64,000 bases of DNA from Hafnia psychrotolerans (GCF_014639435.1 NZ_BMFZ01000009.1:36432-100431), one strand, 5' to 3'; shown: positions 1-9,983, counted from the stretch's first letter. A program made the numbers and translations. The notes: generated by a model from the letters alone, not told the origin.

Positions 1-264
1 GCTGTGAGTCAGGCGGGAAACCAGTTGCTGATAAATGGCAGGAATATCCTTAAACATCAAATCGTTGTTGAGATGCCTGTCGACACGCTTGATTTTGTGT
101 TTAACGCGCGCTGTTCCGGGCAGAAATCTGCCGATACTGGTGAGGGAAAGAGAAGCGCCGCGAGTCAATGCAACGGTCATATCTAGCAGAGCGTTTTTGC
201 GATACTGATGTATCGAGCGGAGGGACTGACTAAAGAATCTGTGGCAAACTTGAGAAGCAGGCAT
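1..264 (-). CDS. IS4-family transposase, N-terminal part (cut by window edge)
   Basis: The minus strand reads open from an ATG at 264 to the window edge (88 codons). The protein contains SLTSIGRFLPGTARVKHKIKR and DRHLNND, which matches the N-terminal region of IS10-like IS4-family transposases (LTELGRNL..KARTKHNIKRIDRLLGN in IS10). It would be the DNA-cutting enzyme of an insertion sequence whose remainder lies outside the window. The 138 bases between its start and the mlaA stop must contain the left IS end, but I could not delimit terminal repeats or a target duplication. Whether the element is intact cannot be judged. Confidence 0.75.
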   Translation of the reverse strand, partial: MPASQVCHRFFSQSLRSIHQYRKNALLDMTVALTRGASLSLTSIGRFLPGTARVKHKIKRVDRHLNNDLMFKDIPAIYQQLVSRLTHS

Positions 265-402
265 AGAGGGGAGACCTTACTTTTTGGTGGAACACTAAGT
301 AGATCACAACCTTCTATGCCTGTCTTTATTTATGGGGAGCCCTCAGCCCTTACGGCCCTTTGTCATTTCTATCGATAAGATCTTAATCCTGACAGTCCGA
401 AA

Positions 403-1164
403 TCACTCAGAATCGATGCTTTCTAAATCGCCCTGAATCAATGCCGCATTCGGGTTCACCTGTGGTGTCAACTGCCCCCCTTTCGCCAGGAAGTCGTGAC
501 GCTGGAAGTAGGCTTCGCGCATCATCAGATAAGGGTCAGAAGAATTTCGCAGTATGCCATCAGAATCCAGCAGTTCAGCCCGGGTTTCAACCCCTTGTAA
601 AGCCCACTTACCGACTGACATCCAGATAGTCAGGTAGCTCAGCGCCGGATAGAGAGTATCGACAAAGTCACCACCTTCGTCACGAATGGTGAAGCTGCCG
701 TAAGCCGGTAACTGAACATACGGGCCGTAACCGACACCATAATGTCCCAGCGTACTGCCGAAACCCTGGGCTTCTTCGCGCGCCAGTTTCGGGTTCGCCA
801 TGGAGGCCACGTCAATCAGCCCGCCCATCCCCAATAGGGTATTCAGGAAGAAACGGTTGAAGTGGATCGCCGCGTGGTACGGATCCCCTTTCAGTAAGGC
901 GTTCACCATACTTGCCGGTTCATCCAGGTTGCTAAGGAAGTTACTGGTACCGTTACGCGCCGGTTGCGGCACGTAATCGCGCCATGCTACCGCCACCGGA
1001 CGCAGCACATACGGATCCACAATGTTGTAATTGAAATCGAACATCGTGCGGTTAAAACCTTCGAGTGGATCGGAACGACCCTGCGGCCCACTGTCCGATG
1101 ATGTTCCGGCACATCCCACCAGTAATACAGTCGCAAACGCCAGCCCAGTCAGACGTAAGTTCAT
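403..1164 (-). CDS. mlaA: Intermembrane phospholipid transport lipoprotein MlaA (VacJ)
   Basis: MlaA sits in the outer membrane with porins and takes mislocalised phospholipids from the outer leaflet, passing them to periplasmic MlaC and the inner-membrane MlaFEDB transporter. The product has 253 residues (E. coli 251). A signal peptide ends in the lipobox LLVGC, followed by the family sequence DPLEGFNRTMFDFNYNIVDPYVLRPVA. The start at 1164 is preferred over the in-frame ATG ten codons upstream because GGGAG lies just before it and the signal peptide then has normal length. It lies 32 bases downstream of ccmI on the same strand, so it could share transcripts with the ccm operon, an arrangement unlike E. 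coli, where mlaA stands alone. An IS4-type element lies directly downstream. Confidence 0.95.
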   Translation of the reverse strand: MNLRLTGLAFATVLLVGCAGTSSDSGPQGRSDPLEGFNRTMFDFNYNIVDPYVLRPVAVAWRDYVPQPARNGTSNFLSNLDEPASMVNALLKGDPYHAAIHFNRFFLNTLLGMGGLIDVASMANPKLAREEAQGFGSTLGHYGVGYGPYVQLPAYGSFTIRDEGGDFVDTLYPALSYLTIWMSVGKWALQGVETRAELLDSDGILRNSSDPYLMMREAYFQRHDFLAKGGQLTPQVNPNAALIQGDLESIDSE

Positions 1165-1196
1165 GGTTTTCTCCCTATTTTTCTTCGATTCCACAC

Positions 1197-2408
1197 TCAG
1201 GGAACCTGCTGATTAATCTCAATACTGACCTGTCCATTACCAGAAAAATCAGTCAGCGGACTGTCACCGTACCAGTCGCCTTTAACTGGCGTGGCCAAAC
1301 TATTTTGCGAAATTCGAACGCGTACTTTTAACTGATGCAGTGAAGAAAGCAATCTTTCAGGCATCATCGCACTGCTGTCATCCATGGTCATCGCCAGCGG
1401 GAAACGACTCAGCGGCAACTGTTTCACAGCAACGGGTACCGGGCTGCTGCCATCGGTAACCGAAATAAATACCGCACCTTGCTGGGGAATATTCCTTTTT
1501 GCCTCAGCCGATAAGTCAACATTGACGGCCAATTTTACACGATCCTGGCCTGACTTCGCCTTGGCCTGCTCAATACTGGCGCGGACCATGTCGCCACGCT
1601 GGTCACCAGCGGGTAAAATCTTCAGCATCAACTGCCATGCACCTATCGCTTGCGGATAATGTCCCTGCTCAAATTCATTGTAGGCCAGCAGGCTCAGCAC
1701 GCGTAACTGCCCCTGATTCTGCTCAAGCATACTGCGTAACAGTTTGCCGCCGCTAATGTTATCTTGCGGATCCGCTGAGCGCGTCAACACATCGGCATAA
1801 CCGTACTTAATATCCATATCATTCGGTGAAAGCTGATAGGCATGCGCAAATGCTTGAGTCGCCGTGCTGGCATTATTCAACGCCATACCGACTCGCCCCA
1901 ACATCATCCAGTCTTTGGCATTCGATGGATCTTTTTGCAAGTCAGTGCGCAGCCCCAGGCCTAAATCCTGTACATCCATCATGGTCAGCGGTTGTGAATG
2001 TTCGTCAGCCAAGCGGTGACGAAGATCCGGCATGCGGTCCATCACCTGATGCCATGCCCTCACCTGGCCGAGGCCACCCGTATATAAATAGAAACCCAGC
2101 GTCACTAACACCAGTAAAAATATCCCCGGAACCAGCATCCAGAGGGTAATGGGTTGACCGGTCTGCGAAGACGGTTCAGGGATATCACTCAGCAGGTTCT
2201 CCTGCAATTCACGGATATGCTGTGGGCGCTCATCGACAACGCCCTGATCTTCATCCTGCTCGAGCTCACCCAGACGGTGATGATAGAAAGCTTTGTTCAG
2301 CGCATCGCGAGAGGTGTGCTCAGCCCGGTCACCACGCAGCACCGGCACCACAAACAGTGACACAGCGATAATCAACATCACCACGGTGGTCAGCCAAAAA
2401 ATACTCAT
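1197..2408 (-). CDS. ccmI: Cytochrome c maturation protein CcmI (apocytochrome chaperone)
   Basis: CcmI holds apocytochrome c and presents it to the CcmF/CcmH haem ligation complex at the periplasmic face of the inner membrane. The 403-residue product has two membrane segments (residues about 3-24 and 90-112), separated by a cytoplasmic loop with the usual charged stretch, then TPR-like helices (RVGMALNNASTATQAFAHAY; LLAYNEFEQGHYPQAIGAW) and a C-terminal domain. In E. coli this module is fused to CcmH; here it is a separate gene overlapping ccmH by 4 bases, so the two are translationally coupled. Last gene of the ccm operon. Confidence 0.92.
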   Translation of the reverse strand: MSIFWLTTVVMLIIAVSLFVVPVLRGDRAEHTSRDALNKAFYHHRLGELEQDEDQGVVDERPQHIRELQENLLSDIPEPSSQTGQPITLWMLVPGIFLLVLVTLGFYLYTGGLGQVRAWHQVMDRMPDLRHRLADEHSQPLTMMDVQDLGLGLRTDLQKDPSNAKDWMMLGRVGMALNNASTATQAFAHAYQLSPNDMDIKYGYADVLTRSADPQDNISGGKLLRSMLEQNQGQLRVLSLLAYNEFEQGHYPQAIGAWQLMLKILPAGDQRGDMVRASIEQAKAKSGQDRVKLAVNVDLSAEAKRNIPQQGAVFISVTDGSSPVPVAVKQLPLSRFPLAMTMDDSSAMMPERLLSSLHQLKVRVRISQNSLATPVKGDWYGDSPLTDFSGNGQVSIEINQQVP

Positions 2409-2941
2409 GATGCTTTCCCATCGCTGTCTTTCATATTGATATCATTCAGTAAGTGCGCCAGGCGCTGTTGGTCTGTTAACGAAAGTTCGGCAGGCGGTAA
2501 CGCCGCTTCATCGACAGCATTTGTCCTGTTCTCCTCGCTGACTGGCCGACTCTGGAGCCGTGCACGCATCACGATAAACATCGCGCCAATCAGCACAAAC
2601 AGCAGCGGTCCCAGCCAAAGAATAAGGGTCGCTGGTGTCACCGGTGGTTCGTAAGTCACGAAGTTACCGTAGCGTGCCACCATATACTGGACAATTTGCT
2701 GACGGTTTTGCCCCTCGTTCAGCAGTTGATAAACCTTGGTGCGCATATCGGCGGCAATAATAGAGTCCGAGGCAGCAATGCTGGTGTTCTGGCATTTTGG
2801 GCAGCGAAGTTGCTCTGTTATCTGCCGGTATTGCTGCTCCTGCGCATCTGATTTGAATTGATACGTATCGATGGACGCGAACACGCCGAAGCTCAAACAA
2901 AGGCCGAGCAGCAGTGCGGTGAGTGATGAACCTATCTTCAT
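2405..2941 (-). CDS. ccmH: Cytochrome c maturation protein CcmH (apocytochrome thioreductase)
   Basis: CcmH keeps the CXXCH cysteines of apocytochrome c reduced for haem attachment. The protein has 178 residues: a signal peptide, the redox motif LRCPKC (Cys47 and Cys50), and a C-terminal membrane helix (about 103-125, LILWLGPLLFVLIGAMFIVM). The start at 2941 was chosen because it begins at the signal peptide and overlaps the ccmG stop in an ATGA; the longer frame adds 16 residues of no signal character. It corresponds to the N-terminal half of the E. coli fused CcmH. Confidence 0.93.
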   Translation of the reverse strand: MKIGSSLTALLLGLCLSFGVFASIDTYQFKSDAQEQQYRQITEQLRCPKCQNTSIAASDSIIAADMRTKVYQLLNEGQNRQQIVQYMVARYGNFVTYEPPVTPATLILWLGPLLFVLIGAMFIVMRARLQSRPVSEENRTNAVDEAALPPAELSLTDQQRLAHLLNDINMKDSDGKAS

Positions 2942-3489
2942 GCATCCCCCCCATACTTTTTGTACAACGGCATGACTTCCTGCTGCCACACTTTATCATT
3001 CATATCACCGGCATGGCGGTAGCGGATAATGCCCTGTCCGTCGATCAGGAAAGTCTCAGGCGCACCGTAAACACCGAGATCCAGACCCAGCATCCCGTCG
3101 CCGTCATACAGACTCAGTGCGTAAGGATTGCCCAGCGTGTTCAGCCAGTTGACCGCTTTCTGGCGATCGTCTTTATAGTTCAGTCCTACAACGCGGATAC
3201 CTTTGGCCGCCAGCGTATTTAGATACTCATGCTCGGCGCGGCAGGTCGGACACCAGGTGGCCCAGACGTTGAGCAGAATAGGCTTGCCGTTGCGCAGCAC
3301 CGACTGGTCATAGGTGATTCCCGGCTGCGATAGGGATTCCAGTTTAAATACCGGCACCGGTTTGCCGATCAAGGCTGACTCGAGCAGCGTCGGATCATCG
3401 CCATTCGCGTTGCGGGTTAACTGCACCAGAAACATGGCGGCCAGCGCCAGAAACAGAATTAACGGAATGAAGAGGAGTTTACGATTCAT
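2938..3489 (-). CDS. ccmG: Thiol:disulfide interchange protein CcmG (DsbE)
   Basis: Membrane-anchored thioredoxin-like protein that reduces apocytochrome c or CcmH in the periplasm, fed with electrons by DsbD. 183 residues (E. coli 185), N-terminal anchor at about 4-24 and the active site WCPTC at residues 79-83 inside the family context ILLNVWATWCPTC. The cis-Pro loop YGAPETFLID is also present. It overlaps ccmF by 4 bases and ccmH by 4 bases, so translation runs through the whole distal part of the operon. Confidence 0.95.
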   Translation of the reverse strand: MNRKLLFIPLILFLALAAMFLVQLTRNANGDDPTLLESALIGKPVPVFKLESLSQPGITYDQSVLRNGKPILLNVWATWCPTCRAEHEYLNTLAAKGIRVVGLNYKDDRQKAVNWLNTLGNPYALSLYDGDGMLGLDLGVYGAPETFLIDGQGIIRYRHAGDMNDKVWQQEVMPLYKKYGGDA

Positions 3490-5459
3490 GCTTCTTCTGC
3501 CTCGGTTTTCCCCTGCCGCTTAAGTTTTTTGCTCATGCGGTAACGCGGGTCGAGAATACAGCAGATCCCACCGGCTGCCATAAACAGGCCACCCAGCCAG
3601 ATCCAGCGCACAAAAGGTTTGTAGTACAGCCGCACCGCCCAGGAGCCGTCGTCCATCTCTTCACCCAGCGCGGCGTATAAATCGCGTGCCAGATTTCCAT
3701 CGATGGCCGCTTCGGTCATCATGGTGTGCGCCACGCTGTAATACCGTTTTTCAGCATGCAGCGTGGTCACTGGTTTACCCTTGCGGGTGACATCGATATT
3801 GGCCTCGCCACCGGAATAGTTCGCGCCCTGTATGTCACGCATGTCACGGAACACAAAGTGGTAATCATGGATATCGACGCTATCACCGGCTTTCATGCGG
3901 ACATCGCGCTCGACACTGTAATTTTGGCTGAAGGCGATACCTATCACCGTCACTGCCACGCCAAGATGGCCTAACACCATGCCCCAATGGCTGCGCGATA
4001 GATGCATCAGCCCGCGCCAAAAAGTATGCCGATGGGTAGCGCGTTCGTGTAATTCCATCAGCGTCAGCACGATCACCCACACCGACATCAGCAGGCCGAC
4101 TACGGTCATCCCCACAATGTTGTCCTGCAACCACCACGGCAGCAGAATCGACAGCAGCAGCGTCACCACCAATGCCACACCTAACCGACGCCACAGCTTG
4201 CTTGGCTCATCACGACGCCAGCGCACCAGCGGGCCGATACCCAGTAGCAGTGCCAGCGGAGCCATCAGCCAGGTAAACATAGTATTAAAGAAGGGTTCGC
4301 CAATCGAGATACTGCCCATACCGAGCTGCTTATGGATCAGCGGCAACAGCGTGCCCAGCAGGACCACCAGCATAGCGGCAATCAGCAACACGTTGTTGCC
4401 AAGCAGATAGCTTTCACGCGAATGCAGCTCATGCCGGCTGGGCGCACGCACCGAGTTGCCTTTGATAGCATAGAGCAGCAGCGATCCACCGATCACAATC
4501 ACCAGATAAGCCAGGATGAACATGCCGCGCGCCGGGTCAGAGGCGAACGAGTGCACCGATACGAGCACGCCGGAACGCACCAGGAAAGTCCCCAACAAGC
4601 ACAGCGAAAAACAGGTGATAGCCAGCAGAACGGTCCAGGCTTTGAAGGTTCCGCGTTTTTCGGTGACCGCCAGCGAGTGGATCAGCGCCGTACCGGCCAG
4701 CCAAGGCATAAACGAGGCGTTTTCCACCGGATCCCAGAACCACCAGCCACCCCAGCCGAGTTCGTAATAAGCCCACGCTGAACCCAACACGATACCAATG
4801 GTCAGGAAAACCCACGCTGCTTGGGTCCATGGGCGTGACCAGCGAGCCCATGCGGTATCGAGCCGACCGGCCATCAGTGAGGCAATCGCAAAGGCGAAGG
4901 CTACCGAGAACCCGACGTAACCCATATACAGCAGCGGTGGATGGAAAATCAGCCCGATATCCTGCAACACCGGATTCAGGTCACTGCCGTCAACCGGGAA
5001 GCCGGGCAATGTGCGGATAAACGGATTCGAGGTCAGCAAGATGAACACCAGGAACCCGGCAGTGATCATGCCCATGACCGCCAGCACGCGGGCCACCGCA
5101 TCTTGCGGCATCCTGCGGCTAAACAGCGCGACGGCCAACGTCCAACAACTTAACAGCAGCACCCACAACAGCAGCGAACCTTCATGTGCGCCCCACGTGG
5201 CGGCCATACGGTAGTAAACCGGCAGACGCGTATTCGAGTTGTTGGCGACGTAAGCGACGGTGAAATCATTCACGACAAACGCGTGAACCAGAATAATAAA
5301 GGACAGCGTAATGGTGGCAAACATGCCATAAGAGAGCGGGCGTGCCATCGCCATCATGCGGTTATCCTGCCGCGCTGCGCCCCACTGTGGGTAGATACTC
5401 AGCAGTATTGACAGACCTAAAGCCAGACAGAGCGAAAAGGTTCCCAGTTCCGGCATCAT
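3486..5459 (-). CDS. ccmF: Haem lyase subunit CcmF
   Basis: Multi-spanning inner-membrane protein that takes haem from CcmE and attaches it to apocytochrome c together with CcmH and CcmI. 657 residues with about 15 hydrophobic segments. The tryptophan-rich haem-handling motif [18 protein letters not shown] lies near residues 231-248, with conserved periplasmic histidines nearby ([20 protein letters not shown]). Length and motif fit the E. coli protein (647 residues). Overlaps ccmE and ccmG by 4 bases each. Confidence 0.96.
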   Translation of the reverse strand: MMPELGTFSLCLALGLSILLSIYPQWGAARQDNRMMAMARPLSYGMFATITLSFIILVHAFVVNDFTVAYVANNSNTRLPVYYRMAATWGAHEGSLLLWVLLLSCWTLAVALFSRRMPQDAVARVLAVMGMITAGFLVFILLTSNPFIRTLPGFPVDGSDLNPVLQDIGLIFHPPLLYMGYVGFSVAFAFAIASLMAGRLDTAWARWSRPWTQAAWVFLTIGIVLGSAWAYYELGWGGWWFWDPVENASFMPWLAGTALIHSLAVTEKRGTFKAWTVLLAITCFSLCLLGTFLVRSGVLVSVHSFASDPARGMFILAYLVIVIGGSLLLYAIKGNSVRAPSRHELHSRESYLLGNNVLLIAAMLVVLLGTLLPLIHKQLGMGSISIGEPFFNTMFTWLMAPLALLLGIGPLVRWRRDEPSKLWRRLGVALVVTLLLSILLPWWLQDNIVGMTVVGLLMSVWVIVLTLMELHERATHRHTFWRGLMHLSRSHWGMVLGHLGVAVTVIGIAFSQNYSVERDVRMKAGDSVDIHDYHFVFRDMRDIQGANYSGGEANIDVTRKGKPVTTLHAEKRYYSVAHTMMTEAAIDGNLARDLYAALGEEMDDGSWAVRLYYKPFVRWIWLGGLFMAAGGICCILDPRYRMSKKLKRQGKTEAEEA

Positions 5460-5950
5460 GAGTGATCATTTCCTTTGATGTTGCCAACGTAGCTCGACGC
5501 AGGCTGCTTGCGATTATCTTTCATTGCCTCTTCCACTTCTGGCGGAACGTATTTCTCATCGTGCTTAGCCAGGACCTGTTTGGCATTCACCACGTTATTA
5601 GCTTCCATCACACCCTGCGCCACGACGCCCTGCCCTTCACGGAACAGGTCTGGCAAGATGCCGTTGTAAGTGACCAAAATCGCCCCACGGGCATCGTAAA
5701 TTTTGAAACTGACCTGCAAATTTTTCGGATCGCGCTTTACAGAACCGGGCATGACCATGCCGCCAATCCGCAGGCGCTGGCCGACAAATGGCATCTCGTG
5801 GCTCTCCCCTTTGCCTTGTAAAATCTCACTGGGCGTATAGAACAGATCGATGTTTGAGCGCAGCGCGTACATCACAAGAGAGAGACTCAACCCCAACCCA
5901 ACCAGCAGCACCAGCGCCAGTGAGAGACGTTTTTTACGACGAGGATTCAC
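5456..5950 (-). CDS. ccmE: Haem chaperone CcmE
   Basis: CcmE binds haem covalently in the periplasm and hands it to CcmF. 164 residues: N-terminal anchor about 9-29, then the OB-fold beta-barrel. The haem-binding histidine is His130 in [12 protein letters not shown], with Tyr134 as axial ligand, both at the positions known from E. coli. Overlaps its neighbours by 4 bases on both sides. Confidence 0.96.
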   Translation of the reverse strand: MNPRRKKRLSLALVLLVGLGLSLSLVMYALRSNIDLFYTPSEILQGKGESHEMPFVGQRLRIGGMVMPGSVKRDPKNLQVSFKIYDARGAILVTYNGILPDLFREGQGVVAQGVMEANNVVNAKQVLAKHDEKYVPPEVEEAMKDNRKQPASSYVGNIKGNDHS

Positions 5951-6225
5951 AGTAAGTTCTCTCTCGATGGATCCGGCTTCACTTGCACAGGGCTTTTTTG
6001 CCCCGCAGCGCCCTGGCGCTTTTTAGCCGCGATATTGGACTGCACAATGCGTTTTTCGCGCGCCTGGCGGCGGCGAACATCAGCCAGAATCACCCTACGC
6101 TGTAAGAACGTGTGGGCCACCAGCGCGATCAGGGAAATTAAGGTCGCAGCGACCGAAAGCCAGACATAAAACGCGTAACCGCCCATGTTGAAGAAAGCCT
6201 GCCAGTTGGAAAATGCAGCGTTCAT
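5947..6225 (-). CDS. ccmD: Haem exporter accessory protein CcmD
   Basis: Small single-span protein that helps release haem-loaded CcmE from the CcmABC complex. 92 residues, somewhat longer than E. coli (69). The family signature [16 protein letters not shown] precedes the membrane segment (about 12-40), and a basic cytoplasmic tail (RRRQAREKR) follows. The extension is a Lys/Gln-rich C-terminus. Overlaps ccmC and ccmE by 4 bases each. Confidence 0.92.
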   Translation of the reverse strand: MNAAFSNWQAFFNMGGYAFYVWLSVAATLISLIALVAHTFLQRRVILADVRRRQAREKRIVQSNIAAKKRQGAAGQKSPVQVKPDPSRENLL

Positions 6226-6959
6226 CCGCGGCGCTCCTTATTGACTAGTGACGCCACCCACGGACGCAACCGTTCCTGATAAAGGATCAGATTGCGTAAC
6301 CGCATCAGCGTCAGGGTAATAAAGAAGAACAGATAACCGAAGATAGCCCAGCGCAATGGATAGCGCATACTGGGGTCGATAGACTGCTGCATGTTGGTAG
6401 ACCCCTGATGCAACGTATTCCACCACTCCACCGAATAGTGAATGATGGGAATATTAACCACACCGACCAGCACCAGAATGCTCGCCGCACGGCCCGCAAG
6501 ACGGCGATCTTCAAACGCGTTATAAAGTGCAATCGCGCCGAGGTACAAAAACAGCAACACCAATTCGGAGGTCAGCCGTGCGTCCCATACCCACCAGGTG
6601 CCCCACATCGGTTTACCCCAGGCGGAACCGGTCACCAGCGCAATAAAAGTGAATACCGCGCCAACCGGTGCCATCGCGGCCAGCACCAGATCTGACATTT
6701 TCATCTGCCAGACCAGGCCGATAAAGGCGGCAACCGCCATGGCGCTATAAATGCCCATCGACCAGATAGCCGCCGGGACGTGAATGTACATGATGCGGTA
6801 GCTGTTACCCTGCTGATAATCCGGCGGTGCATAGCCAAAGCCCCAGACCCAGCCGATCAACAGACAGGCAACACCCAGAATGGCGAACCACGGGATAAAG
6901 CGCCCACAAACGGAGTAAAGCCGTTCGGGCCGCGCAAGTTGATGTAACCATTTCCACAT
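6222..6959 (-). CDS. ccmC: Haem exporter protein CcmC
   Basis: Inner-membrane protein that loads haem onto CcmE. 245 residues, six membrane segments, with the tryptophan-rich motif WGTWWVWDARLTSELVLLFL near residues 120-140 and the flanking histidines (YIHVPAAIWSMG; HYSVEWWNTLHQG). Same length as the E. coli protein. Unlike its neighbours it is not coupled to the gene upstream: 184 bases separate it from ccmB, so it may have its own promoter or ribosome-binding context. Confidence 0.96.
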   Translation of the reverse strand: MWKWLHQLARPERLYSVCGRFIPWFAILGVACLLIGWVWGFGYAPPDYQQGNSYRIMYIHVPAAIWSMGIYSAMAVAAFIGLVWQMKMSDLVLAAMAPVGAVFTFIALVTGSAWGKPMWGTWWVWDARLTSELVLLFLYLGAIALYNAFEDRRLAGRAASILVLVGVVNIPIIHYSVEWWNTLHQGSTNMQQSIDPSMRYPLRWAIFGYLFFFITLTLMRLRNLILYQERLRPWVASLVNKERRG

Positions 6960-7143
6960 TGTTATCTTTGCTCACTCTAAAATTACTCTGTGATAGATGC
7001 CGCGAGACCTCAGCGGGCTCTTGCGCGGTCTGACGTTAAATCAGCCGCCCTTATAGGCATCGCCCTATTGTTCACTATAGGGAAGTGTGATGTTAGTCAA
7101 AGGCTGCTTTTTTTCTGTCATCTTGTAACGGTAGGTAAATGCT

Positions 7144-7803
7144 CTAGTGAATGCTGACTCTCAAGGCTGCTGCCGTCGCAAAAGGCGTTAAGGTCGCGCT
7201 GCCCACCAGCAGCGCGCCAAGTATAGCCAGATAGCCGTCAATCGGCATGTTCATCGAGGCGGCGTCTATCGCGCCGGTGGCAAAGATCAGCACCGGAATA
7301 TACAGCGGTAGCACCAACAGGCTGAGCAATACGCCGCCTTTGCGCAGGCCGACAGTCAGCGCCGCACCAATCGCCCCCATAAAACTCAGAGTCGGTGTGC
7401 CGAGCAATAATGTCAGCGCCACCGCTTTCCAACTGGCAAAATCCAGCGAGAGCAGTAAGGCGATCATCGGCGAGAGCAGCAGCAGCGGCAAACCGGTTAC
7501 CACCCAGTGAGCACATACTTTCACGAGCACCGTGAGTGGCAGCGGCGCAGGCAATAACAGAAGCTGCTCCAGCGTGCCGTCCATATAGTCATCACGAAAC
7601 AGTCTTTCCAGCGAAAGCAGCGAGGCCAGTAGCGCGGCGACCCACACAATACCGGGCGCAATACGCGCCAGCAACTGTGGTTCAGGCCCCAATCCCAGAG
7701 GAAACAACGTGATCACGATGATAAAAAACCACAGAGGATTAATAATCTCGGTGCTATGACGAAAGGCGATTTTTAGCTCCCGCCACAGGAGGTTAATCAA
7801 CAT
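7144..7803 (-). CDS. ccmB: Haem exporter ABC permease CcmB
   Basis: Membrane subunit of the CcmAB ATPase that drives release of holo-CcmE. 219 residues from the ATG at 7803 (E. coli 220), six membrane segments, conserved core [19 protein letters not shown] and [20 protein letters not shown]. The frame could start 3 codons earlier, but the shorter start matches family length. The start overlaps the end of ccmA by 11 bases. Confidence 0.95.
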   Translation of the reverse strand: MLINLLWRELKIAFRHSTEIINPLWFFIIVITLFPLGLGPEPQLLARIAPGIVWVAALLASLLSLERLFRDDYMDGTLEQLLLLPAPLPLTVLVKVCAHWVVTGLPLLLLSPMIALLLSLDFASWKAVALTLLLGTPTLSFMGAIGAALTVGLRKGGVLLSLLVLPLYIPVLIFATGAIDAASMNMPIDGYLAILGALLVGSATLTPFATAAALRVSIH

Positions 7804-8422
7804 GAGAGACACTCGTCAGACGGATTTTGCGTACATCGCGGTTAACACCCTGTAAATCCTGATGCGTGGTCAGCAACAGCATGCCGCCACGGCTAACATG
7901 CTGCTCAAACAAATCCATTAGCGCTGCGACGCCCTGTACATCAATGGCGGTCAGGGGTTCATCAAGGATCCACAGTGGCGCACGGCTGAGCCACAAACGC
8001 GCCAGCGCAACCCGACGTTGCTGCCCGGCGGACATCTGCGCCACCGTCACCTCTTCATAGCCCAGCAAACCGACATGTTCCAGCGCCTGATAAATAGCAT
8101 CAGCGTTAATTTTTCCGTCAACGGACTGATAAAAAGCCAGATTTTCATAAGCGGTCAGCACGGTTTTAATACCCGGCTGATGGCCCAGATAGACTAACTG
8201 CCGATGAAAGACATCGCGCTGACGGCGGGTACTTTCGCCCTGCCAGCGAACTTCACCTACATCCGGCGACGACAACCCGGCCAGGATCCGCAGCAGGCTG
8301 GTTTTACCGGCCCCGTTCTGACCTTCAACTTGCACCATTTCACCAGGTTCAAGGGTGAAACTTAAGCCACTAAACAGAGTTCGCTCATCGCGAACACAAC
8401 TGAGGTTAAGGGCTTCAAACAT
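7793..8422 (-). CDS. ccmA: Haem exporter ATP-binding protein CcmA
   Basis: ATPase of the CcmABCD complex, powering release of haem-CcmE. 209 residues with Walker A GQNGAGKT (residues 34-41), the ABC signature [20 protein letters not shown] and Walker B LWILDEP. First gene of the minus-strand ccm operon. The 194-base interval to yfdC must hold two divergent promoters; I do not see an Fnr or NarP site there that I would defend. Confidence 0.96.
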   Translation of the reverse strand: MFEALNLSCVRDERTLFSGLSFTLEPGEMVQVEGQNGAGKTSLLRILAGLSSPDVGEVRWQGESTRRQRDVFHRQLVYLGHQPGIKTVLTAYENLAFYQSVDGKINADAIYQALEHVGLLGYEEVTVAQMSAGQQRRVALARLWLSRAPLWILDEPLTAIDVQGVAALMDLFEQHVSRGGMLLLTTHQDLQGVNRDVRKIRLTSVSHVD

Positions 8423-8616
8423 GGGCGCATTCCGTAAATTTCACAAGTGCGCATTATATCATAAGGCTCCGGCACGCCGCAGAGAGTACTAATGCAAAGT
8501 TCTTGTTACTTATTGGTAAGATACAGACCTTTCCCGCTGCGCAAGTGCCGTACCTCTTCTATGCTTAAATAACATTTTTTACCGTGCAGTTGTCGACACC
8601 AGAGAGAAAAGGTCCC

Positions 8617-9537
8617 ATGAACCAGGAAAATAAACATTCAACATCCGGCGTTGACGTCGACAGTGAAGAAAATGCGCAAGGTACTGAAATTGAGGTTGAT
8701 GAGAAGAACTTGCCCTCACCCGCTGCGGCCGTTCATGAGCAAATACGTCTGGAGGGGGAGAAAGAGCTGGAACGCGACGGCATGGCGCTGCTGTGGTCGG
8801 CGATTGCCGCCGGGCTTTCTATCAGTGCATCGTTAATGGTCAAAGGGATTCTGCACGCCCGCTTACCGGACTCACCCGAACGTTTCTTCATTGAGAACAT
8901 CGGTTATACCGTGGGCTTCATTATTGTGATCATGGCCCGTCAGCAACTGTTTACTGAAAACACCGTCACCGCCGTGTTGCCGATCATGCATAAACCGACG
9001 CTGAAAAACGGTGCCATCTTGCTGCGCTTGTGGGCCGTGGTGCTGGCGGGCAACCTGATCGGCTGCGCCTGCGCGGCGCTGGCGTTTCATCTGGCGCCAT
9101 TTTTTGATGCCGACACCGACGCAGCCTTTCACGCCATCGGCATGCAGATCATGGAGAAAAACCCCACCGCCATGTTTGTCAGCGGCATTATTTCCGGCTG
9201 GTTGATCGCGACGATGGTGTGGATGCTTCCGTCAGCGGGTACGGCGAAAATCTGGGTGATCATGCTGATGACCTATCTGGTGGCCATCGCCGATCTGACC
9301 CACATCGTGGTCGGTTCGGTAGAGATCCTGTATCTGGTGTTCACCGGCGCGATCCCCTGGTATGAATTCATTTGGCCGTTCGCCTTACCAACGCTGGCCG
9401 GGAATATCTTTGGTGGCACCTTTATCTTCGCGCTAATAAGCCACGCGCAGATCCGCAACGATATGAGCAATCAGAACAAAACCAGGAACCAACAGAACAC
9501 CAAGAAGTCACAAGAAAACGGCAACCCGAACCGGTAA
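8617..9537 (+). CDS. yfdC: Formate/nitrite-family inner-membrane protein YfdC
   Basis: Member of the FNT channel family; the physiological substrate of YfdC is not known. 306 residues from the ATG at 8617, which follows AGAGAAAAGG; an in-frame start 11 codons upstream lacks such a site. The N-terminal 60 residues are acidic and hydrophilic, then six membrane segments follow with SLMVKGILHA, RQQLFTENTVTAVLP and the FNT repeat LTHIVVGSVEILYL. The C-terminus is an Asn/Gln/Lys-rich tail. As in E. coli, it precedes argW. Confidence 0.92.
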   Translation: MNQENKHSTSGVDVDSEENAQGTEIEVDEKNLPSPAAAVHEQIRLEGEKELERDGMALLWSAIAAGLSISASLMVKGILHARLPDSPERFFIENIGYTVGFIIVIMARQQLFTENTVTAVLPIMHKPTLKNGAILLRLWAVVLAGNLIGCACAALAFHLAPFFDADTDAAFHAIGMQIMEKNPTAMFVSGIISGWLIATMVWMLPSAGTAKIWVIMLMTYLVAIADLTHIVVGSVEILYLVFTGAIPWYEFIWPFALPTLAGNIFGGTFIFALISHAQIRNDMSNQNKTRNQQNTKKSQENGNPNR

Positions 9538-9572
9538 CTGGCGACGAAACAACCAAACGGTCGGCTAACCTC

Positions 9573-9600
9573 TTATTATTGTGACAAAAGCGGGTATACT
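9573..9600 (+). promoter_or_regulatory. Putative promoter of argW
   Basis: A -10 hexamer TATACT (9595-9600) is followed by the GC-rich discriminator ACGCGGGCGG typical of stringently controlled tRNA promoters. The best -35 is a weak TTATTA (9573-9578) at 16 bases. Transcription would begin about 20 bases before the mature tRNA. Confidence 0.55.
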
Positions 9601-9627
9601 ACGCGGGCGGTTTTCAAGGCCGCTTGT

Positions 9628-9702
9628 GTCTCCTTAGTTAAACGGATATAACAAGCCCCTCCTAAGGGCTAGTTACAGGTTCGATTCCTGTAGGGGACAC
9701 CA
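9628..9702 (+). tRNA. argW: tRNA-Arg (anticodon CCT)
   Basis: Cloverleaf of 75 bases including encoded CCA. Acceptor GTCTCCT pairs with AGGGGAC, the anticodon loop lies in CCCCTCCTAAGGG (CCT), and the T-arm is ACAGGTTCGATTCCTGT. It reads rare AGG codons. Its position next to yfdC matches E. coli argW, a known insertion site for prophages and islands; here accessory DNA starts immediately downstream. Confidence 0.95.
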
Positions 9703-9803
9703 TTTCACTGTCTACGAACGTCCACTCAAGTCTATTTTATTCTCTAAATTCAGTAAGTTAATCAACTCGCGTCGTCTATTAGACTCTACCTACTAACACC
9801 TAC

Positions 9804-9983
9804 TGGAAATGGCGCACAGCTTACAACCGGCGCTTGGTGGCGGAAACGGCAATGTACCGGGTGTTCGGTTGTCATCTGACACTGCGGCATTACGATGCCC
9901 TGATTGGAGAGATGACTGCGATGATCCATGCCTTAAACAAAATGACGTGTGCAGATATGCCAGAAAGAGTACGGATTGCCTGA
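9804..9983 (+). pseudogene. IS5/IS903-type transposase, C-terminal remnant
   Basis: The + frame from 9804 to the stop at 9983 reads WKWRTAYNRRLVAETAMYR, then LIGEMTAMIHALNKM and MPERVRIA. This pattern (RRSLAETAMYR..., ...NRMTGLGMP...) is the C-terminal end of DDE transposases of the IS5/IS903 group. No start, no DDE core and no inverted repeats are present, so only the last 60 codons or so survive. It lies about 100 bases from argW, where integrase genes of islands usually sit, and marks past rearrangement at this site. Confidence 0.7.
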
